A model generated the notes under the pieces. It was not told the origin of the DNA. It ran no database searches and worked only from the letters and a program-made list of their open reading frames with translations. Of a stretch of DNA of 64,000 nucleotides, positions 53,576 through 63,181 are shown in pieces. The stretch is from Methanosarcina sp. 2.H.T.1A.6. Its GTDB lineage: Archaea; Halobacteriota; Methanosarcinia; Methanosarcinales; Methanosarcinaceae. The stretch is taken from NCBI RefSeq assembly GCF_000979455.1, contig NZ_JJOY01000006.1, positions 53,622 through 117,621 on the forward strand, given 5' to 3'. Within the stretch, counting starts at the first letter, position 1, and each line of letters starts with the position of its first letter. The position numbers and the translations under genes are program-made.

Positions 53576-55237
53576 ATGAGAAGCGCCATTATCAAAGAGG
53601 GGCCTGAACGTGCCGCCAACCGTTCCCTCCTTAAAGCAACGGGGGTTACGGATTCTGAAATGAAGAAGCCGTTCATCGCAGTTGTCAATTCCTGGAATGA
53701 CATAATCCCTGGCCACATTCACCTGAATAAACTTGCTGAGGCTGTAAAAGCCGGAATCAGGAACGCTGGGGGAGTTCCTTTTGAGTTCCATACCATAGGG
53801 GTCTGCGATGGGATTGCAATGGGGCATGAGGGTATGAAATATTCCCTCCCGAGCAGAGAGGTTATAGAGGACACGATCGAGCTGATGGTCAGAGCCCACC
53901 AGTTTGACGGTATGGTCCTAATCCCTACCTGTGATAAGATCGTGCCAGGACACCTTATGGCAGCAGGCAGGCTTGATATCCCTGCCATTGTTGTGACAGG
54001 GGGGCCAATGCTTCCGGGATACGTGGACGATAAATACACTGATCTGATCTCAGTCTTTGAAGGGGTCGGAGCCTACCGGGCAGGCAAAATTTCCGAAGCC
54101 GAACTTAAAAGGCTTGAAGATCTTTCCTGTGCAGGGGCAGGGTCCTGTGCCGGAATGTTTACCGCAAACACAATGGCGTGCATGACTGAAGCCCTCGGGC
54201 TGAGCCTTCCTGGCTGCGCAACTGCCCATGCAGTGGATGCAAAAAAGACGCGCATTGCCAAGGAATCCGGAGAGCGCATTGTAGAGCTTGTAAAAGAGAA
54301 CATCACCCCAAGAAAGATTGTTACTCAAAGGTCCTTTGAGAACGCCATAATGGTTGATATGGCAGTCGGAGGAAGCACAAATACTACCCTGCACCTTCCT
54401 GCCCTTGCCCATGAGTTCGGGCTTGAGCTGCCCCTTGAGGCCTTCGACGAATTGAGCAGGACAACCCCCCATCTGATTTCCCTCAGACCCGGCGGCCCGA
54501 ATTTCATGCTGCACTTTGACAGGGCAGGCGGGGTCGAGGCAGTCATGCAGAGGCTTGCTTCAAAACTCCACCTTGACCAGCTTACAGTTAACGGTAAAAC
54601 TATCGGGGAAAACCTGAATGAGCTTGACATAGTTAACCCGAAGCTGAATAAGGAGATCATTACAACCCTTGAGAATCCAGTCCATGCCGAAGGAGGAATT
54701 GCAGTTCTCAAAGGCAGCCTTGCCCCTGATGGCTCGGTTGTAAAGCAAACCGCAGTTGACCCCAGGATGCGTGTCCATACAGGCCCTGCAAGAGTGTATG
54801 ATTGTGAAGAAGACGCCATGCAGAGCATTCTTGCAGGAGATGTGAAGCCCGGAGACATTATCGTTATCCGTTATGAAGGCCCCAAAGGAGGACCCGGAAT
54901 GCGCGAAATGCTTGCAGCCACAGCCGCAATCGGAGGTATGGGCCTGCTCGAGTCCGTGGCTCTGATCACTGACGGGCGTTTCTCCGGAGGGACTCGCGGG
55001 CCATGTATAGGGCACGTCTCTCCTGAAGCCAGTGAAGGGGGACCAATAGGTCTCGTAAAAGAGGGGGACCTTATAGAAATCAACATTCCTGAAAGGGTCC
55101 TGAACCTGAAAGTCTCTGAAGAAGAGCTCCAGAAGCGGAAAGCTGCCTTTGTGCCCCCGAAAAAGGAAGTTACAGGTTACCTTGCCAGGTACCAGCGGTC
55201 CGTCCATTCCGCAAACACTGGCGGGATAGTGGACTGA
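53576..55237 (+). CDS. ilvD: Dihydroxy-acid dehydratase
   Basis: A 553-residue iron-sulfur enzyme that dehydrates dihydroxyacids in isoleucine, valine and (via pantoate) coenzyme A synthesis. Cluster-ligand and family motifs are visible: [60 protein letters not shown], and the C-terminal [11 protein letters not shown]-type block ([20 protein letters not shown]). Length is standard. ATG 53576 follows AAGGAGACTTGCA. Monocistronic, with a clean terminator after it. Confidence 0.97.
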   Translation: MRSAIIKEGPERAANRSLLKATGVTDSEMKKPFIAVVNSWNDIIPGHIHLNKLAEAVKAGIRNAGGVPFEFHTIGVCDGIAMGHEGMKYSLPSREVIEDTIELMVRAHQFDGMVLIPTCDKIVPGHLMAAGRLDIPAIVVTGGPMLPGYVDDKYTDLISVFEGVGAYRAGKISEAELKRLEDLSCAGAGSCAGMFTANTMACMTEALGLSLPGCATAHAVDAKKTRIAKESGERIVELVKENITPRKIVTQRSFENAIMVDMAVGGSTNTTLHLPALAHEFGLELPLEAFDELSRTTPHLISLRPGGPNFMLHFDRAGGVEAVMQRLASKLHLDQLTVNGKTIGENLNELDIVNPKLNKEIITTLENPVHAEGGIAVLKGSLAPDGSVVKQTAVDPRMRVHTGPARVYDCEEDAMQSILAGDVKPGDIIVIRYEGPKGGPGMREMLAATAAIGGMGLLESVALITDGRFSGGTRGPCIGHVSPEASEGGPIGLVKEGDLIEINIPERVLNLKVSEEELQKRKAAFVPPKKEVTGYLARYQRSVHSANTGGIVD

Positions 55238-55259
55238 AACCGTTTAATACTCTATTTTC

Positions 55260-55284
55260 AAGGAGGTCTTTTCCTCCTTTTTTT
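55260..55284 (+). terminator. Terminator of ilvD
   Basis: AAGGAGG-TCTTTT-CCTCCTT followed by TTTTT. A textbook stem and T-run 23 bases after the ilvD stop. Confidence 0.8.
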
Positions 55285-55437
55285 CTTTGTTTGGATTCAG
55301 GTATTTTCTTTCAGGATTTCATTGTTTTTCCTATCTTTGAACTGCACCTGCTGGAAGAGCATCCTTAGAAGTTTCCAGATACAGCCCTCCGGGAAACGTT
55401 TATAGTGCCCAAAAACGATCTTTTATGCAGCCTTAAT

Positions 55438-55508
55438 TACTCAAAACCATTTATTCAAAACCATTCATTCAAATCCATTTATTCAAAACCATTTATTCAA
55501 AACTATTT
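55438..55508. repeat. 14-bp tandem repeat AAAACCATTTATTC
   Basis: Five contiguous, slightly varied units lie just before the small zinc-finger gene. Confidence 0.85.
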
Positions 55509-55535
55509 TTTTATTGAGAAATTCAGGAGGCTGAA

Positions 55536-55718
55536 ATTCTGGAAGTAGAGGGGTTATGTTCAATCTGCGGGCGCCCGGCTAAACTTCATACCTGCCATTT
55601 ATGCGGAAAACTTGTATGCGACCAGTGCATGGACCGTAGAAAAGGTGTCTGTGTCAGGTGTGCGGGTGGGAGGGAAGGTTCTGCACCAGATTCAGGAGAC
55701 ACCGGGTTATTTAAGTAA
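55536..55718 (+). CDS. Small four-CxxC zinc-finger protein (AUU start inferred)
   Basis: A 60-residue protein with eight cysteines in four CxxC pairs: LCSICGRPAKLHTC, HLCGKLVCDQC, GVCVRC. This is a compact two-zinc treble-clef/B-box-like module, followed by a flexible tail. The ribosome-binding site AGGAGG (55525-55530) is strong, but the frame has no ATG, GTG or TTG after the preceding in-frame TGA: the best-placed codon is ATT 55536, or CTG 55539. Family similarity is expected from LEVEGLCSICG onward, so the protein appears intact. Function unknown; size suits protein or nucleic-acid binding. Confidence 0.6.
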   Translation: MLEVEGLCSICGRPAKLHTCHLCGKLVCDQCMDRRKGVCVRCAGGREGSAPDSGDTGLFK

Positions 55719-55820
55719 ATCAATCAAAAGTAAATAAGTCTAAAAAATAGATTTTCGAAAGGAGTAGCCAGAAATCTTGACGTTTTTCCGGCTTACAAGC
55801 TTACTCATATTAGCTTACGC

Positions 55821-56180
55821 TTACCAGCCGTGGATTTCTCCTTCAGGTTCATCCTCATCAAGGTAAAAACGAAACTCTTTTTTTTCGGTATCTTCCACGA
55901 ACACGAACTTCTCTTCAACCCCCACTTTAGCAAAAGAAAGGGCGTCGTCCCCATCTCTTACAGCCGGCAGGATGTCTACATCTACATGGTCATAGATCTC
56001 GCTCTCCGGCAGAAATGCTGTGATGATAAACCAGTCAATGTCCCCTGCATAATCCTTACTTACATAGCGGCTCTGATCAGGTGGAATTTTGGTAGCTTTC
56101 TGGTGCATCTGGGCTCCGTCAGCCCTGTAAGCTACAAAACGGACGGTATGTCTTGTTTTATTTTTGATTATAGCCAGTAT
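55821..56180 (-). CDS. Hypothetical protein (AUA start inferred)
   Basis: About 119 residues. From an internal ATG (56108) it reads MHQKATKIPPDQSRYVSKDY, GDIDWFIITAFLPESEIYDH, EEKFVFVEDTEKKEFRFYLD: a beta-rich acidic protein of no family I recognise. The frame continues upstream in protein-like sequence (LAIIKNKTRHTVRFVAYRAD) to a ribosome-binding site GGGGAGTGAG immediately before the codon ATA at 56180. No ATG, GTG or TTG lies in that 24-codon stretch. Either the gene starts at ATA or at the internal ATG; the upstream start is preferred because of the Shine-Dalgarno. Confidence 0.55.
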   Translation of the reverse strand: MLAIIKNKTRHTVRFVAYRADGAQMHQKATKIPPDQSRYVSKDYAGDIDWFIITAFLPESEIYDHVDVDILPAVRDGDDALSFAKVGVEEKFVFVEDTEKKEFRFYLDEDEPEGEIHGW

Positions 56181-56666
56181 CTCACTCCCCTATCTTTTAA
56201 ATTTTTTAAAATAATCCCATTTCAAGGAAATTTATATTATGGATTAAATTCTGCCGAGTAAATACTTTTGGAAGCAGAGTTTCTGAAAAGTGTTTTGTTG
56301 CTTAAAAGTGGATGCTGTTTTCACCTGTTAATAAATTACTAATGACATGGATGTTAATTGCAAGTTAAAGTCTACTAAAGCCATGGATGTTAACTTTGAA
56401 TGGAAATCTTCTGGATAAAAGCTGGAAATGAAACCCGAAAATGAAACATGAAAATGGGGGTCTGAAAACAGGAGTCTGAAAATGAGGGTCTGAAAACAGG
56501 AATCTGATAATAAGGGTTGAAGTGGATTAATAAGGGTTAAAATAGGGCTGGAAGCAAGAAGCTCTACGAATCAAATTTTTAAAAGGCAACCCGAAGGCTG
56601 CCATAATTTCGCTTAAACTGGTGGTTTCTTAAATAGTAAAAGGCGAAACCTGCAGTTTTGAAGAAA
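56181..56666. other. Gene-free region with tandem GGGTCTGAAAACAGGA repeats
   Basis: It holds units of GGGTCTGAAAACAGGA / GAGTCTGAAAATGA (56456-56512), then AATAAGGGTTGAAGTGGATT and AATAAGGGTTAAAATAGGG. Earlier, CATGGATGTTAAYT occurs twice (56346, 56381). No gene is supported. Confidence 0.6.
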
Positions 56667-57599
56667 TCAGACCAGCAGGTTAATCGGGTGCCTGGCTGCA
56701 GGTTCGATATCAAGGTCAGCTACTGACTCTGCAATCATTATGTCGCTCATGGCAGCCATGGGAAAAACGTATGGGGCATATTCTATGGGGCCGTAGAGAA
56801 TAAAATCCCCCCCTGCCGCCTGTTGCAGGCAGGTTGAGCCTATATCGCAGATTTTATACAGGACCGGGTCTTTTTCTTTCTGCCGGGTCAGCCAGTTCCA
56901 GGCTGAGGGAGCGTTATGAATTCCAGAGCCTGTAGGATGCCCCCATTTTGCTTTTGCGGTAATGGTCATTCTGAGAGCTATTCCGGCTCCGTTTCCCATA
57001 GGGGTGATGCTCGGATCGATAAGCTTGTTAACTATTCCACACCTGTCTGCAATTGAGAGAAGGCCCTCTTCTAACAGGCCTGCACCTGTTTCGAGCATTT
57101 CCATCCTGCCCTGGAGGGAGGAGTCCATTGCATTAAAACCCAGGATAATAGAACTGTCAATATCGGACTGCGCAAGAGCCTCTATTTCAGAAGCATTTAT
57201 GCTCATGTTTATGGAGTTATAGACTGCTCTATCTGCAAGCCCTATTTCACTCACATACTGTGCTGCATGTGCACGTACGGTCCCTTCGGGGGAATCGATG
57301 AGAAAAGGAGAATCCGAGATCTCTGCAATAAAATCAATATAGCGCGTGATGCTTTCGTTGGTAGTGCCAAAGATATGGACTATATGGGGATTTCCGGTAG
57401 TATCCGAACCCGACTCCTGCAGGTTTACAAGTTTTTCGGCAGCGGCCCTATCAAAAAGTCCTTTTGCCGCGTCTTCTACGATTTCGTGTTTATTATAAAA
57501 AATAGTCCCTGCAAGTACGGTAGGTAGTTCTCCAGGCTGTCCGCCTACCTTTACCCCTGCAATGTTAACAATTTCCTGTTCTTTCTGGAACTTAAACAT
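56667..57599 (-). CDS. mtxH: MtrH-like methyltransferase subunit, MtxH
   Basis: About 310 residues, homologous to MtrH, the subunit of Na+-translocating methyl-tetrahydromethanopterin:CoM methyltransferase that loads the methyl group from methyl-H4MPT onto the corrinoid of MtrA. Start chosen at ATG 57599 (MFKFQKEQEIVNIAGVKVGG), ten codons inside the open frame and preceded by GAGGGCGTAAAG. Family blocks: TVLAGTIFYNKHEIVEDAAK, DTTGNPHIVHIFGTTNESIT, KWGHPTGSGIHNAPSAWNWL. Found with mtxX and an MtrA homologue rather than in a full mtr operon, so this is the mtx paralogous locus; its physiological methyl donor and acceptor are not established. Confidence 0.87.
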   Translation of the reverse strand: MFKFQKEQEIVNIAGVKVGGQPGELPTVLAGTIFYNKHEIVEDAAKGLFDRAAAEKLVNLQESGSDTTGNPHIVHIFGTTNESITRYIDFIAEISDSPFLIDSPEGTVRAHAAQYVSEIGLADRAVYNSINMSINASEIEALAQSDIDSSIILGFNAMDSSLQGRMEMLETGAGLLEEGLLSIADRCGIVNKLIDPSITPMGNGAGIALRMTITAKAKWGHPTGSGIHNAPSAWNWLTRQKEKDPVLYKICDIGSTCLQQAAGGDFILYGPIEYAPYVFPMAAMSDIMIAESVADLDIEPAARHPINLLV

Positions 57600-57769
57600 C
57601 TTTACGCCCTCAAAATCCACATTTTTCAAAATACACTTATTTCTTATGATTAATTCACTTACTTCTTATGATTTCAGGATTCGAATTGAATCTCTTAATT
57701 ATGAAACATCCATATAAAACATACTGATTCTAAATATATATTCAAATCAATATATCTCGGATTGAAGGA

Positions 57770-58363
57770 TCAGAGATTTTCTGCCAGGCAGATAATTCCT
57801 GCCATTGAATCCATTACGAATTCTCCTGAGATTATTACATCTCCTGAAGTGGGAACTGCAAAAGAGGACTGCCTCTTTTTCGGGGCACAGACAACCATGG
57901 GTTCTTCAGGGTATGCTTCTCCCCTATCCTTATAATCTTCAACGAGCTTCCGGATCTCTTCTGTGTCGTTCAACCCAATTCTGTCCAGGAGTGTAACCTG
58001 CTGCTGGAAGCGTTCGACTGCGTCTCTGGAGATATTTTCTATAAAGGGAATTGCACCCTGCGAACCTATGATCCTGCCTTTTTCGTCAATCCCATTTGCG
58101 TGGATTGCAAGCAGGGAGTGGCCTGCCAGATGTCCCCTTGACTCGGTCCCGCAGATCAGGACATACCGGATATTGGAATTTGAAATTACATTTACAATTA
58201 TTTTTTCTACGCCCAGGTTTTCGGTCTTTGAACTCCCCCAGATGGCAGCATCAGGGCAGGCATCAAAGTGGCTTGCAAGGGTTACGACTGCGATCCTGGA
58301 ATCCGGTTTTCCTGTGACGTAGTCCCCTTTTAAAGGGGGCCAGCTATCTGCAATGGTCTTCAG
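57770..58363 (-). CDS. mtxA: MtrA-like corrinoid protein, MtxA (CTG start inferred)
   Basis: 197 residues homologous to MtrA, the corrinoid-carrying subunit of the H4MPT:CoM methyltransferase: [78 protein letters not shown]. It lacks the C-terminal membrane helix of true MtrA, so it is probably soluble. No canonical start precedes the conserved region. The mtxX stop and this gene overlap as CTGA (58360-58363), exactly like an ATGA coupling with ATG changed to CTG, and AAGGTGAT lies just upstream. A later TTG (57973) would cut off most of the protein. Second gene of the mtxX-A-H operon. Confidence 0.8.
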   Translation of the reverse strand: MKTIADSWPPLKGDYVTGKPDSRIAVVTLASHFDACPDAAIWGSSKTENLGVEKIIVNVISNSNIRYVLICGTESRGHLAGHSLLAIHANGIDEKGRIIGSQGAIPFIENISRDAVERFQQQVTLLDRIGLNDTEEIRKLVEDYKDRGEAYPEEPMVVCAPKKRQSSFAVPTSGDVIISGEFVMDSMAGIICLAENL

Positions 58364-59223
58364 TGAATCACCTTTTTTCTTTCCTTGTGAAGGTAGGATA
58401 GTGCACTTGCAAGCATGATAGCTTTTGTGAAATGCCCGCCTACTCTTGATGTGTCTACAAACACATAATCGTCCATTAATACCGGAGCTCCGAGTCCGTC
58501 ACCTCCGCCAAGGAAGGCAATGGTCCGGAAAATAAGGTTGCCGGATATCCCGTCAGGGGCAACAATGAAGTTCGATTCTTTTATGGCGTCTTCAATAAGA
58601 ATGGTATAGTGCCTGGTATCAATTCCGAGCTCCAGAGCTCGTCCTGTTACAAATTCCCCATCTGCGAGGGTTCTGTCCACGCGCCTGTCTCTTCCTATAT
58701 CCCCTATCCTGCCTCCGGAAAGCACTCCGACTACAGGCTCGACTCCTAACCTCCTTATATACTCTGCACCAAGGGTAATCATACGGAGCTTATCTGCGAT
58801 CGTGTTTCCTTCATCGATTCCAACAGGAGCGAGGAAGAAAGGTGTGCCGTCCGCTGTCAGAAGGAGGGCAAGTCTGCAAACCCTTTTCATGCCAAGGGCT
58901 TCTTTCAGGTTTGAGATAGTTCCTGATGCCTTTGCAGTGCCTCTTATAGCTGCATCCACCTTTCTTGAAACCAGGAGTTCCGAAAGGACTTTTTCGGGGT
59001 CGTCGGTATCCACAACCTCAAGTTCTGTCCCGATCTCGTCAATTTCTTTTTTGTTCCCTACAAGGACAACCTGTGCATATCCCAGTTCCTGGGCTTTCCA
59101 GGCACTCTCAAGAGTTTTGGGATTCGGTTCCCTTATTCCCATAGCTACCCTTGCCCTGTTCGTCCGGGCTCTTGCTTCGATAGCTTCAAGGAGGGCGTAC
59201 ATGCCGTTCTTTTCCATATCCAT
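58360..59223 (-). CDS. mtxX: Methanogenesis marker protein Mmp4/MtxX
   Basis: About 287 residues, related to phosphate acetyl/butyryltransferase-type folds and conserved in methanogens as marker protein 4. Blocks: [80 protein letters not shown]. The frame is open to 59364, but the extra N terminus is translation of a structured repeat (59.32-59.46 kb), so ATG 59223 (MDMEKNG) or 59217 is the likely start. It is the first gene of the mtxXAH operon. The reaction is not known. Confidence 0.85.
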   Translation of the reverse strand: MDMEKNGMYALLEAIEARARTNRARVAMGIREPNPKTLESAWKAQELGYAQVVLVGNKKEIDEIGTELEVVDTDDPEKVLSELLVSRKVDAAIRGTAKASGTISNLKEALGMKRVCRLALLLTADGTPFFLAPVGIDEGNTIADKLRMITLGAEYIRRLGVEPVVGVLSGGRIGDIGRDRRVDRTLADGEFVTGRALELGIDTRHYTILIEDAIKESNFIVAPDGISGNLIFRTIAFLGGGDGLGAPVLMDDYVFVDTSRVGGHFTKAIMLASALSYLHKERKKVIH

Positions 59224-59319
59224 CCAGACTTTTATGTAAGATTTGAAGTAGTTCAAAGAAAAACAAACACACACATTAATTAATTTTGCCCTACCCGCCC
59301 GAGTTGCGCCATCCGAATT

Positions 59320-59460
59320 GCGCCTCGGGATCTCAGGAAATCGGAGATTTTCTGGGAGTTGCACTGCAAGTGCAACAGTACGCGGTCCTTTTCGCTGCGC
59401 TCAAGAGGACTACTTGATGGGTTTTAGCTGAGCTTCGCTCAAGCAAACTAACTTATGGGC
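59320..59460 (-). ncRNA. Multi-hairpin element H, copy B, in the mtxX leader
   Basis: Reading leftward: GTTTGCTTGAGCGAAGCTCA (hairpin TGAGC-GAA-GCTCA), GTCCT/AGGAC (59385-59410), GTTGCACT-TGC-AGTGCAAC (59358-59376), AGAAAAT/ATTTCCT (59334-59354). It matches copy A at 42.5 kb with compensatory changes in the first and second shared stems. On the minus strand it would lie about 100 bases before mtxX, as a leader RNA. Confidence 0.55.
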
Positions 59461-59619
59461 AATTAACGTTGTTTAGATAGGGGGACTGATTTATGAGTGA
59501 TGTTTTATTCTAAAAAGGGGTGCTGGGAAAAATTGTAGGAGTACAGGCGGGGAACTCATTAAAAAAATTAAAACATATAAAGTTAATAATGAGTTCCTTT
59601 TTTATTGGTATGGTTTAAG

Positions 59620-61449
59620 ATGATGTCGGCGATCGAATGGGCTGAAAAATACCGACCCCGGACCCTTGAAGATGTCGTGGGGAACAAGAAGGCAGTGCAG
59701 GATTTCAGGGCATGGGCTGAGGAATGGCAATCCGGGACCCCTGAGAGAAGGGCAGTTATTCTCTATGGACCTGCAGGGATAGGGAAGACTTCAAGTGCTC
59801 ATGCACTTGCTAGGAACATGGACTGGGAGGTTATTGAACTCAATGCAAGCGACCAGAGGACTGCAGGTGTTATTGAGAAGGTTGCTGGCTCTGCAGCGTC
59901 AATGAATACCTTTTTTGGTGGAAAGCGTCTTATTATCCTTGATGAGGCGGACAATATACATGGGACTTCGGACAGGGGCGGAATGAGGGCTATTGCCGGG
60001 ATCATAAAGGCCACACTCCAGCCGATCGTGCTTATTGCAAATGACATTTACGGGCTAACACCCACAATCAGGAACCTGTGCCTGGAAATTAAGTTCGGGT
60101 CCGTGCAGAGCCGTTCAATGGTCCCTGCTTTGAAGAAGGTTTGTGAGGCTGAGGGAATTTATTGCAGCCAGGAAGCTGTCCTGCAGATTGCAGAAAATGC
60201 GGGTGGAGATTTCAGGAGTGCCATGAATGATCTCCAGGCTGCAGCGAGCGGGAAAGAAGCGCTCGAAGTTGAGGATATCGGTACTGCAGGCAGGGATGTC
60301 AAGGAGAACATCTTTAAGGCGATGCAGAAGATCTTTAAAAGCACTGACTGTAAAAGGGCTCTTGAATCTGCACGCGGGCTTGATGAAAGCCCTGAAGATC
60401 TCGTGCACTGGATCGATGAAAACCTGCCTATCCAGTATGCCCGCAAGGACGGTGACCTTGAAGATATAAGGACGGGTTTTGAATATATTTCAAAGGCTGA
60501 CCTTTATCTGGGGCGTGTAAAAAAGCGCCAGAATTACAGGATGTGGAGGTATGCCAGCATGCTTATGGTCTGCGGAGCTGCCCTTTCAAAGACAAGACCG
60601 TATCCCGGCTTTATCAAATACCAGCAGCCATCACTCTGGAGAAGGCTCGGGCAGACGCGTTCGAAGCGGGACATGCGGGACAATATCGCTTCAAAAATCG
60701 GGGAGCACAGCTTTGAATCAATGCATTATTCGAGGAACAACCTTCTCGGGTTTTATTCGCGAATGCTGAAAGATGAGGAATCTGCAGTTGAAGTTACTGC
60801 AAATCTCGAGCTTGAGCTTGAAGAGTTGATGTACCTCTCAGGAAGCGCAAAGGCAAGTAAAAAGCTGCAGAAAATTTACGACGATGCACAGAAACTTCTC
60901 GATGAAAGAAGAAATAAAACCGGAAAGCCGGAATTTTTTAAGGTCTCTGCCCCTGCACTAGACAATAAGCAGAGAACCCTCAGCTGCCCTGTAATAATTC
61001 CGGAGGAAGAAAAGGAGATTCAAAAGGAGACTCAAAAGGAGACTCAAAAGGAGGTTCCCGCCTGCAAATCTGAAGCTTCTGATTCTCATCCTTCGGAAGA
61101 CAAGCAGAAAACCCTTATCATGGGATTTGACACACAGCCAGAGATTCCCGAAAAAAAAGAGACTTCAGGAAAGATACTGTCTGATTGGCCGGAACCTGTA
61201 GAAAATAATTTATTCTCTTTTTCCGCTCCTCTGCCTGAAAATAAATCCCTTTCTGAATCTGTAGAGAAGGAAGCTTCCTCTATACCTTCAAAAAAGAAAG
61301 TTACGACTAACAGCGACCTATCAAAACAAAGGATATCTGACCAAAGGATATCTGACGAAATTTCGTCCTCCACAGGCACTCAGGATAATACGGGAGAGGT
61401 TTTGAAAAAAGCTGAGCCTAAAACCCAGAAAACACTTTTCGACTTTTAA
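59620..61449 (+). CDS. rfcL: Replication factor C large subunit
   Basis: About 609 residues; the large subunit of the archaeal clamp loader that opens PCNA onto primed DNA. The AAA+ domain has [20 protein letters not shown], Walker A ([14 protein letters not shown]), Walker B (LIILDEADN) and sensor 2 region [12 protein letters not shown]. The C-terminal third is charged and low-complexity, with KETQK repeats, and ends in a PCNA-interacting peptide: QKTLFDF are the last residues. The frame opens at TTG/ATG 59605; the tandem ATGs at 59620/59623 ([13 protein letters not shown]) agree with the family start. The small subunit is not in the window. Confidence 0.95.
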   Translation: MMSAIEWAEKYRPRTLEDVVGNKKAVQDFRAWAEEWQSGTPERRAVILYGPAGIGKTSSAHALARNMDWEVIELNASDQRTAGVIEKVAGSAASMNTFFGGKRLIILDEADNIHGTSDRGGMRAIAGIIKATLQPIVLIANDIYGLTPTIRNLCLEIKFGSVQSRSMVPALKKVCEAEGIYCSQEAVLQIAENAGGDFRSAMNDLQAAASGKEALEVEDIGTAGRDVKENIFKAMQKIFKSTDCKRALESARGLDESPEDLVHWIDENLPIQYARKDGDLEDIRTGFEYISKADLYLGRVKKRQNYRMWRYASMLMVCGAALSKTRPYPGFIKYQQPSLWRRLGQTRSKRDMRDNIASKIGEHSFESMHYSRNNLLGFYSRMLKDEESAVEVTANLELELEELMYLSGSAKASKKLQKIYDDAQKLLDERRNKTGKPEFFKVSAPALDNKQRTLSCPVIIPEEEKEIQKETQKETQKEVPACKSEASDSHPSEDKQKTLIMGFDTQPEIPEKKETSGKILSDWPEPVENNLFSFSAPLPENKSLSESVEKEASSIPSKKKVTTNSDLSKQRISDQRISDEISSSTGTQDNTGEVLKKAEPKTQKTLFDF

Positions 61450-62010
61450 ATTTTTGTAGAGCGTGAATCGTTCATTTTGTTCCATTCTGGATTTCCCAAT
61501 CCAGAAAAGTTCTTTTTTATTTCCCCTAAATATTTTTTAAATTTTCAGGTCTTCTGACAGTCGGTTTATGTATGCCGAATTTTCGTACTTCCCACTTTCC
61601 GCAGATGTCTGTTCATTTTTCATAATTTTTCCTGCTCTCGTTTTTCTGAAAACCGCTTTAGTTACTCAAACACGTATTTTTGAAATTTTCCAAAGTTTTC
61701 AACCTTTTGCCTTCATTGAAAACTTCCAGCAGCCATTTTCCGAAGTTTCAGTTGAGATAATAACTGCAGATTTTCGAATAATTCTCTAAAAACGATATCA
61801 AGAAAAATGTTATTTTTTTGAAGACATCTGCGGAAGGTCGGGTACTTTATCTCGTTCAGTTTCAAAAGGATGCCGACACATGTTTTTTGTGGGTTTGACA
61901 GCATGTGTATTTGAAACTATTATACACAAATAAGCAACCATACACAAATAAACAACCCGACTAAACAAATACACAATCCTGGCTACTGCAAAAGAGGAAC
62001 TGAGGTTTTA
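61450..62010. other. Gene-free region after rfcL
   Basis: T-rich sequence with no supported gene. CTTCCGCA/CCACTTTCCGCAGATGTC-like phrases recur near 61590-61610 and, inverted, near 61825-61840. ACACATG...CATGTGT (61877-61908) is a 7 bp inverted repeat. The phrase CCATACACAAATAA-like occurs twice at 61920-61955. Confidence 0.45.
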
Positions 62011-62095
62011 TGTGAGCGGAACCAACTGGGTTGACTTTGAATTAAAGAAGAAGTTGTTGGTGTGTTTGGGAAGTTTGGATTGGAATCCGCTCACA
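62011..62095 (-). ncRNA. Candidate small RNA s1 (GUGAGCGG stem family)
   Basis: On the minus strand, TGTGAGCGGA pairs perfectly with TCCGCTCACA (10 bp) around a 65-base interior that is poor in G and rich in CCAA (TTCCAATCCAAACTTCCCAA). A TATA box TATTTATAAC (62117-62126) lies about 27 bases upstream of the stem's first base, so transcription should start at the stem. First of three relatives. Confidence 0.6.
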
Positions 62096-62269
62096 AATGC
62101 AAGTATACAACTTTAGTTATAAATACTTATTTAATATATTTAGTATATTCTCTTGCCTGCCTGATTCAGTGTTCCTTTACATGTAAAACTCTTTTTATTT
62201 TATTCTTTCGAGTTACAGTTATTTCAAAAGGTTCCCAGGTATTAAACCTGTAATCCGTATGATAACAGT

Positions 62270-62356
62270 TAAGATTAGTTAAGATAAGTTGAGATAAATT
62301 GAGATAAGCTGGGATAAGTTATGATAAGTTAAGATAAGTTAAGATAAATTGAGATA
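62270..62356. repeat. Tandem AAGATAAGTTG repeat
   Basis: About eight units of ten to eleven bases (TTAAGATAAG / TTGAGATAAA) lie between candidate RNAs s1 and s2. Similar phrases continue to 62425. Non-coding. Confidence 0.8.
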
Positions 62357-62477
62357 ATGCAGGCCTTATTGAGATCACATATGGTAAAGTTAAGAAAAGT
62401 CTAAAAAAGTTAAGAACTGTTAAGATAATTATCTTATTTTTAAATAAAGTTGAGAGAAAAAATCGTGAGAAAAGTTT

Positions 62478-62568
62478 GTGAGCGGGCTTGGGGAGTTGGG
62501 GGAATAGTTGGGGGAATAGTTGGGGGATATGGGTTTGGGGTTATACTATGGAAAAGAGGCCCGCTCAC
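62478..62568 (-). ncRNA. Candidate small RNA s2, C-rich
   Basis: On the minus strand, GTGAGCGGGC pairs perfectly with GCCCGCTCAC. The interior carries three UCCCCCAACU units plus further CCCCAA. A TATA box CTATTTATAG (62591-62600) lies 28 bases upstream, and GATTTTTTCTC follows 15 bases after the stem. On the plus strand the same segment has five runs of four or more G and could fold as a G-quadruplex. Confidence 0.68.
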
Positions 62569-63181
62569 TTAGCATGAGTAATATTACATCCTATAAATAG
62601 CTTTCTATAATATACATTATAATTTATAATTACAGTTTTATAGTTACTAATTTCTCAAACTGTTCTTCTCAATAATGTTTTTCTGGAACCTGTGCAGTCA
62701 GATAATGGGTCTCAGGGTAAAAATATGTGCAAAATAAGAAATATAAAGCCTTTAACAAAAAGAGTAAATTAAGTTATTACTTGTAGTAATTGTTGGACAG
62801 TCTGGCTCGTTCAAGCAGATTAATTTACGGGCAATTAACAATGCTTTTCGGTCGGAGGTTGATTTATTATCTTATTTCCGTGACAGCATTTCCATTATTA
62901 ATAGAGTTTAAAATAGAGTTTATTAATAGAGTTTAAAATAGAGTTTATTAATAGAGTTTAAAATAGAGTTTATTAATAGAGTTTATTAATAGAGTTTAAA
63001 ATAGAGTATTACCTGGTATTATCCTGAAATACGCCTGAATCGCCCTGCAAAACTGGCTTGACTTCTATGGTCATTTTTTACAAGCCTATCAATAGTATCC
63101 TGATAATAGTATCTTATTGACAGTATCCTGATGATAGCATAATATGATAAGATCACATAAACAGGTAGCAATATAATTCGT
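62569..63181. repeat. Region with ATAGAGTTTAAAATAGAGTT tandem repeats
   Basis: Between s2 and s3 no gene is seen. ATAGAGTTTATTA / ATAGAGTTTAAA units repeat about nine times at 62900-63008; TATCCTGATRATAG repeats at 63096-63140. Near 62798-62850 a fragment related to element H (TTCAAGCAGATTAATTTACG, GGGCAATTAACAATG) matches 59437-59470. Confidence 0.7.

Noticed and set aside
58323-59364. Longer N terminus of MtxX (start at 59364)
   Set aside because: The extra residues translate the multi-hairpin element H copy B; family similarity starts at the ATGs near 59220.
62898-63010. Possible CRISPR-like repeats
   Set aside because: Units follow each other directly without unique spacers, are short and AT-rich, and no cas gene is present; ordinary tandem repeat. 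The same holds for 49.05, 50.17, 55.44 and 62.3 kb.
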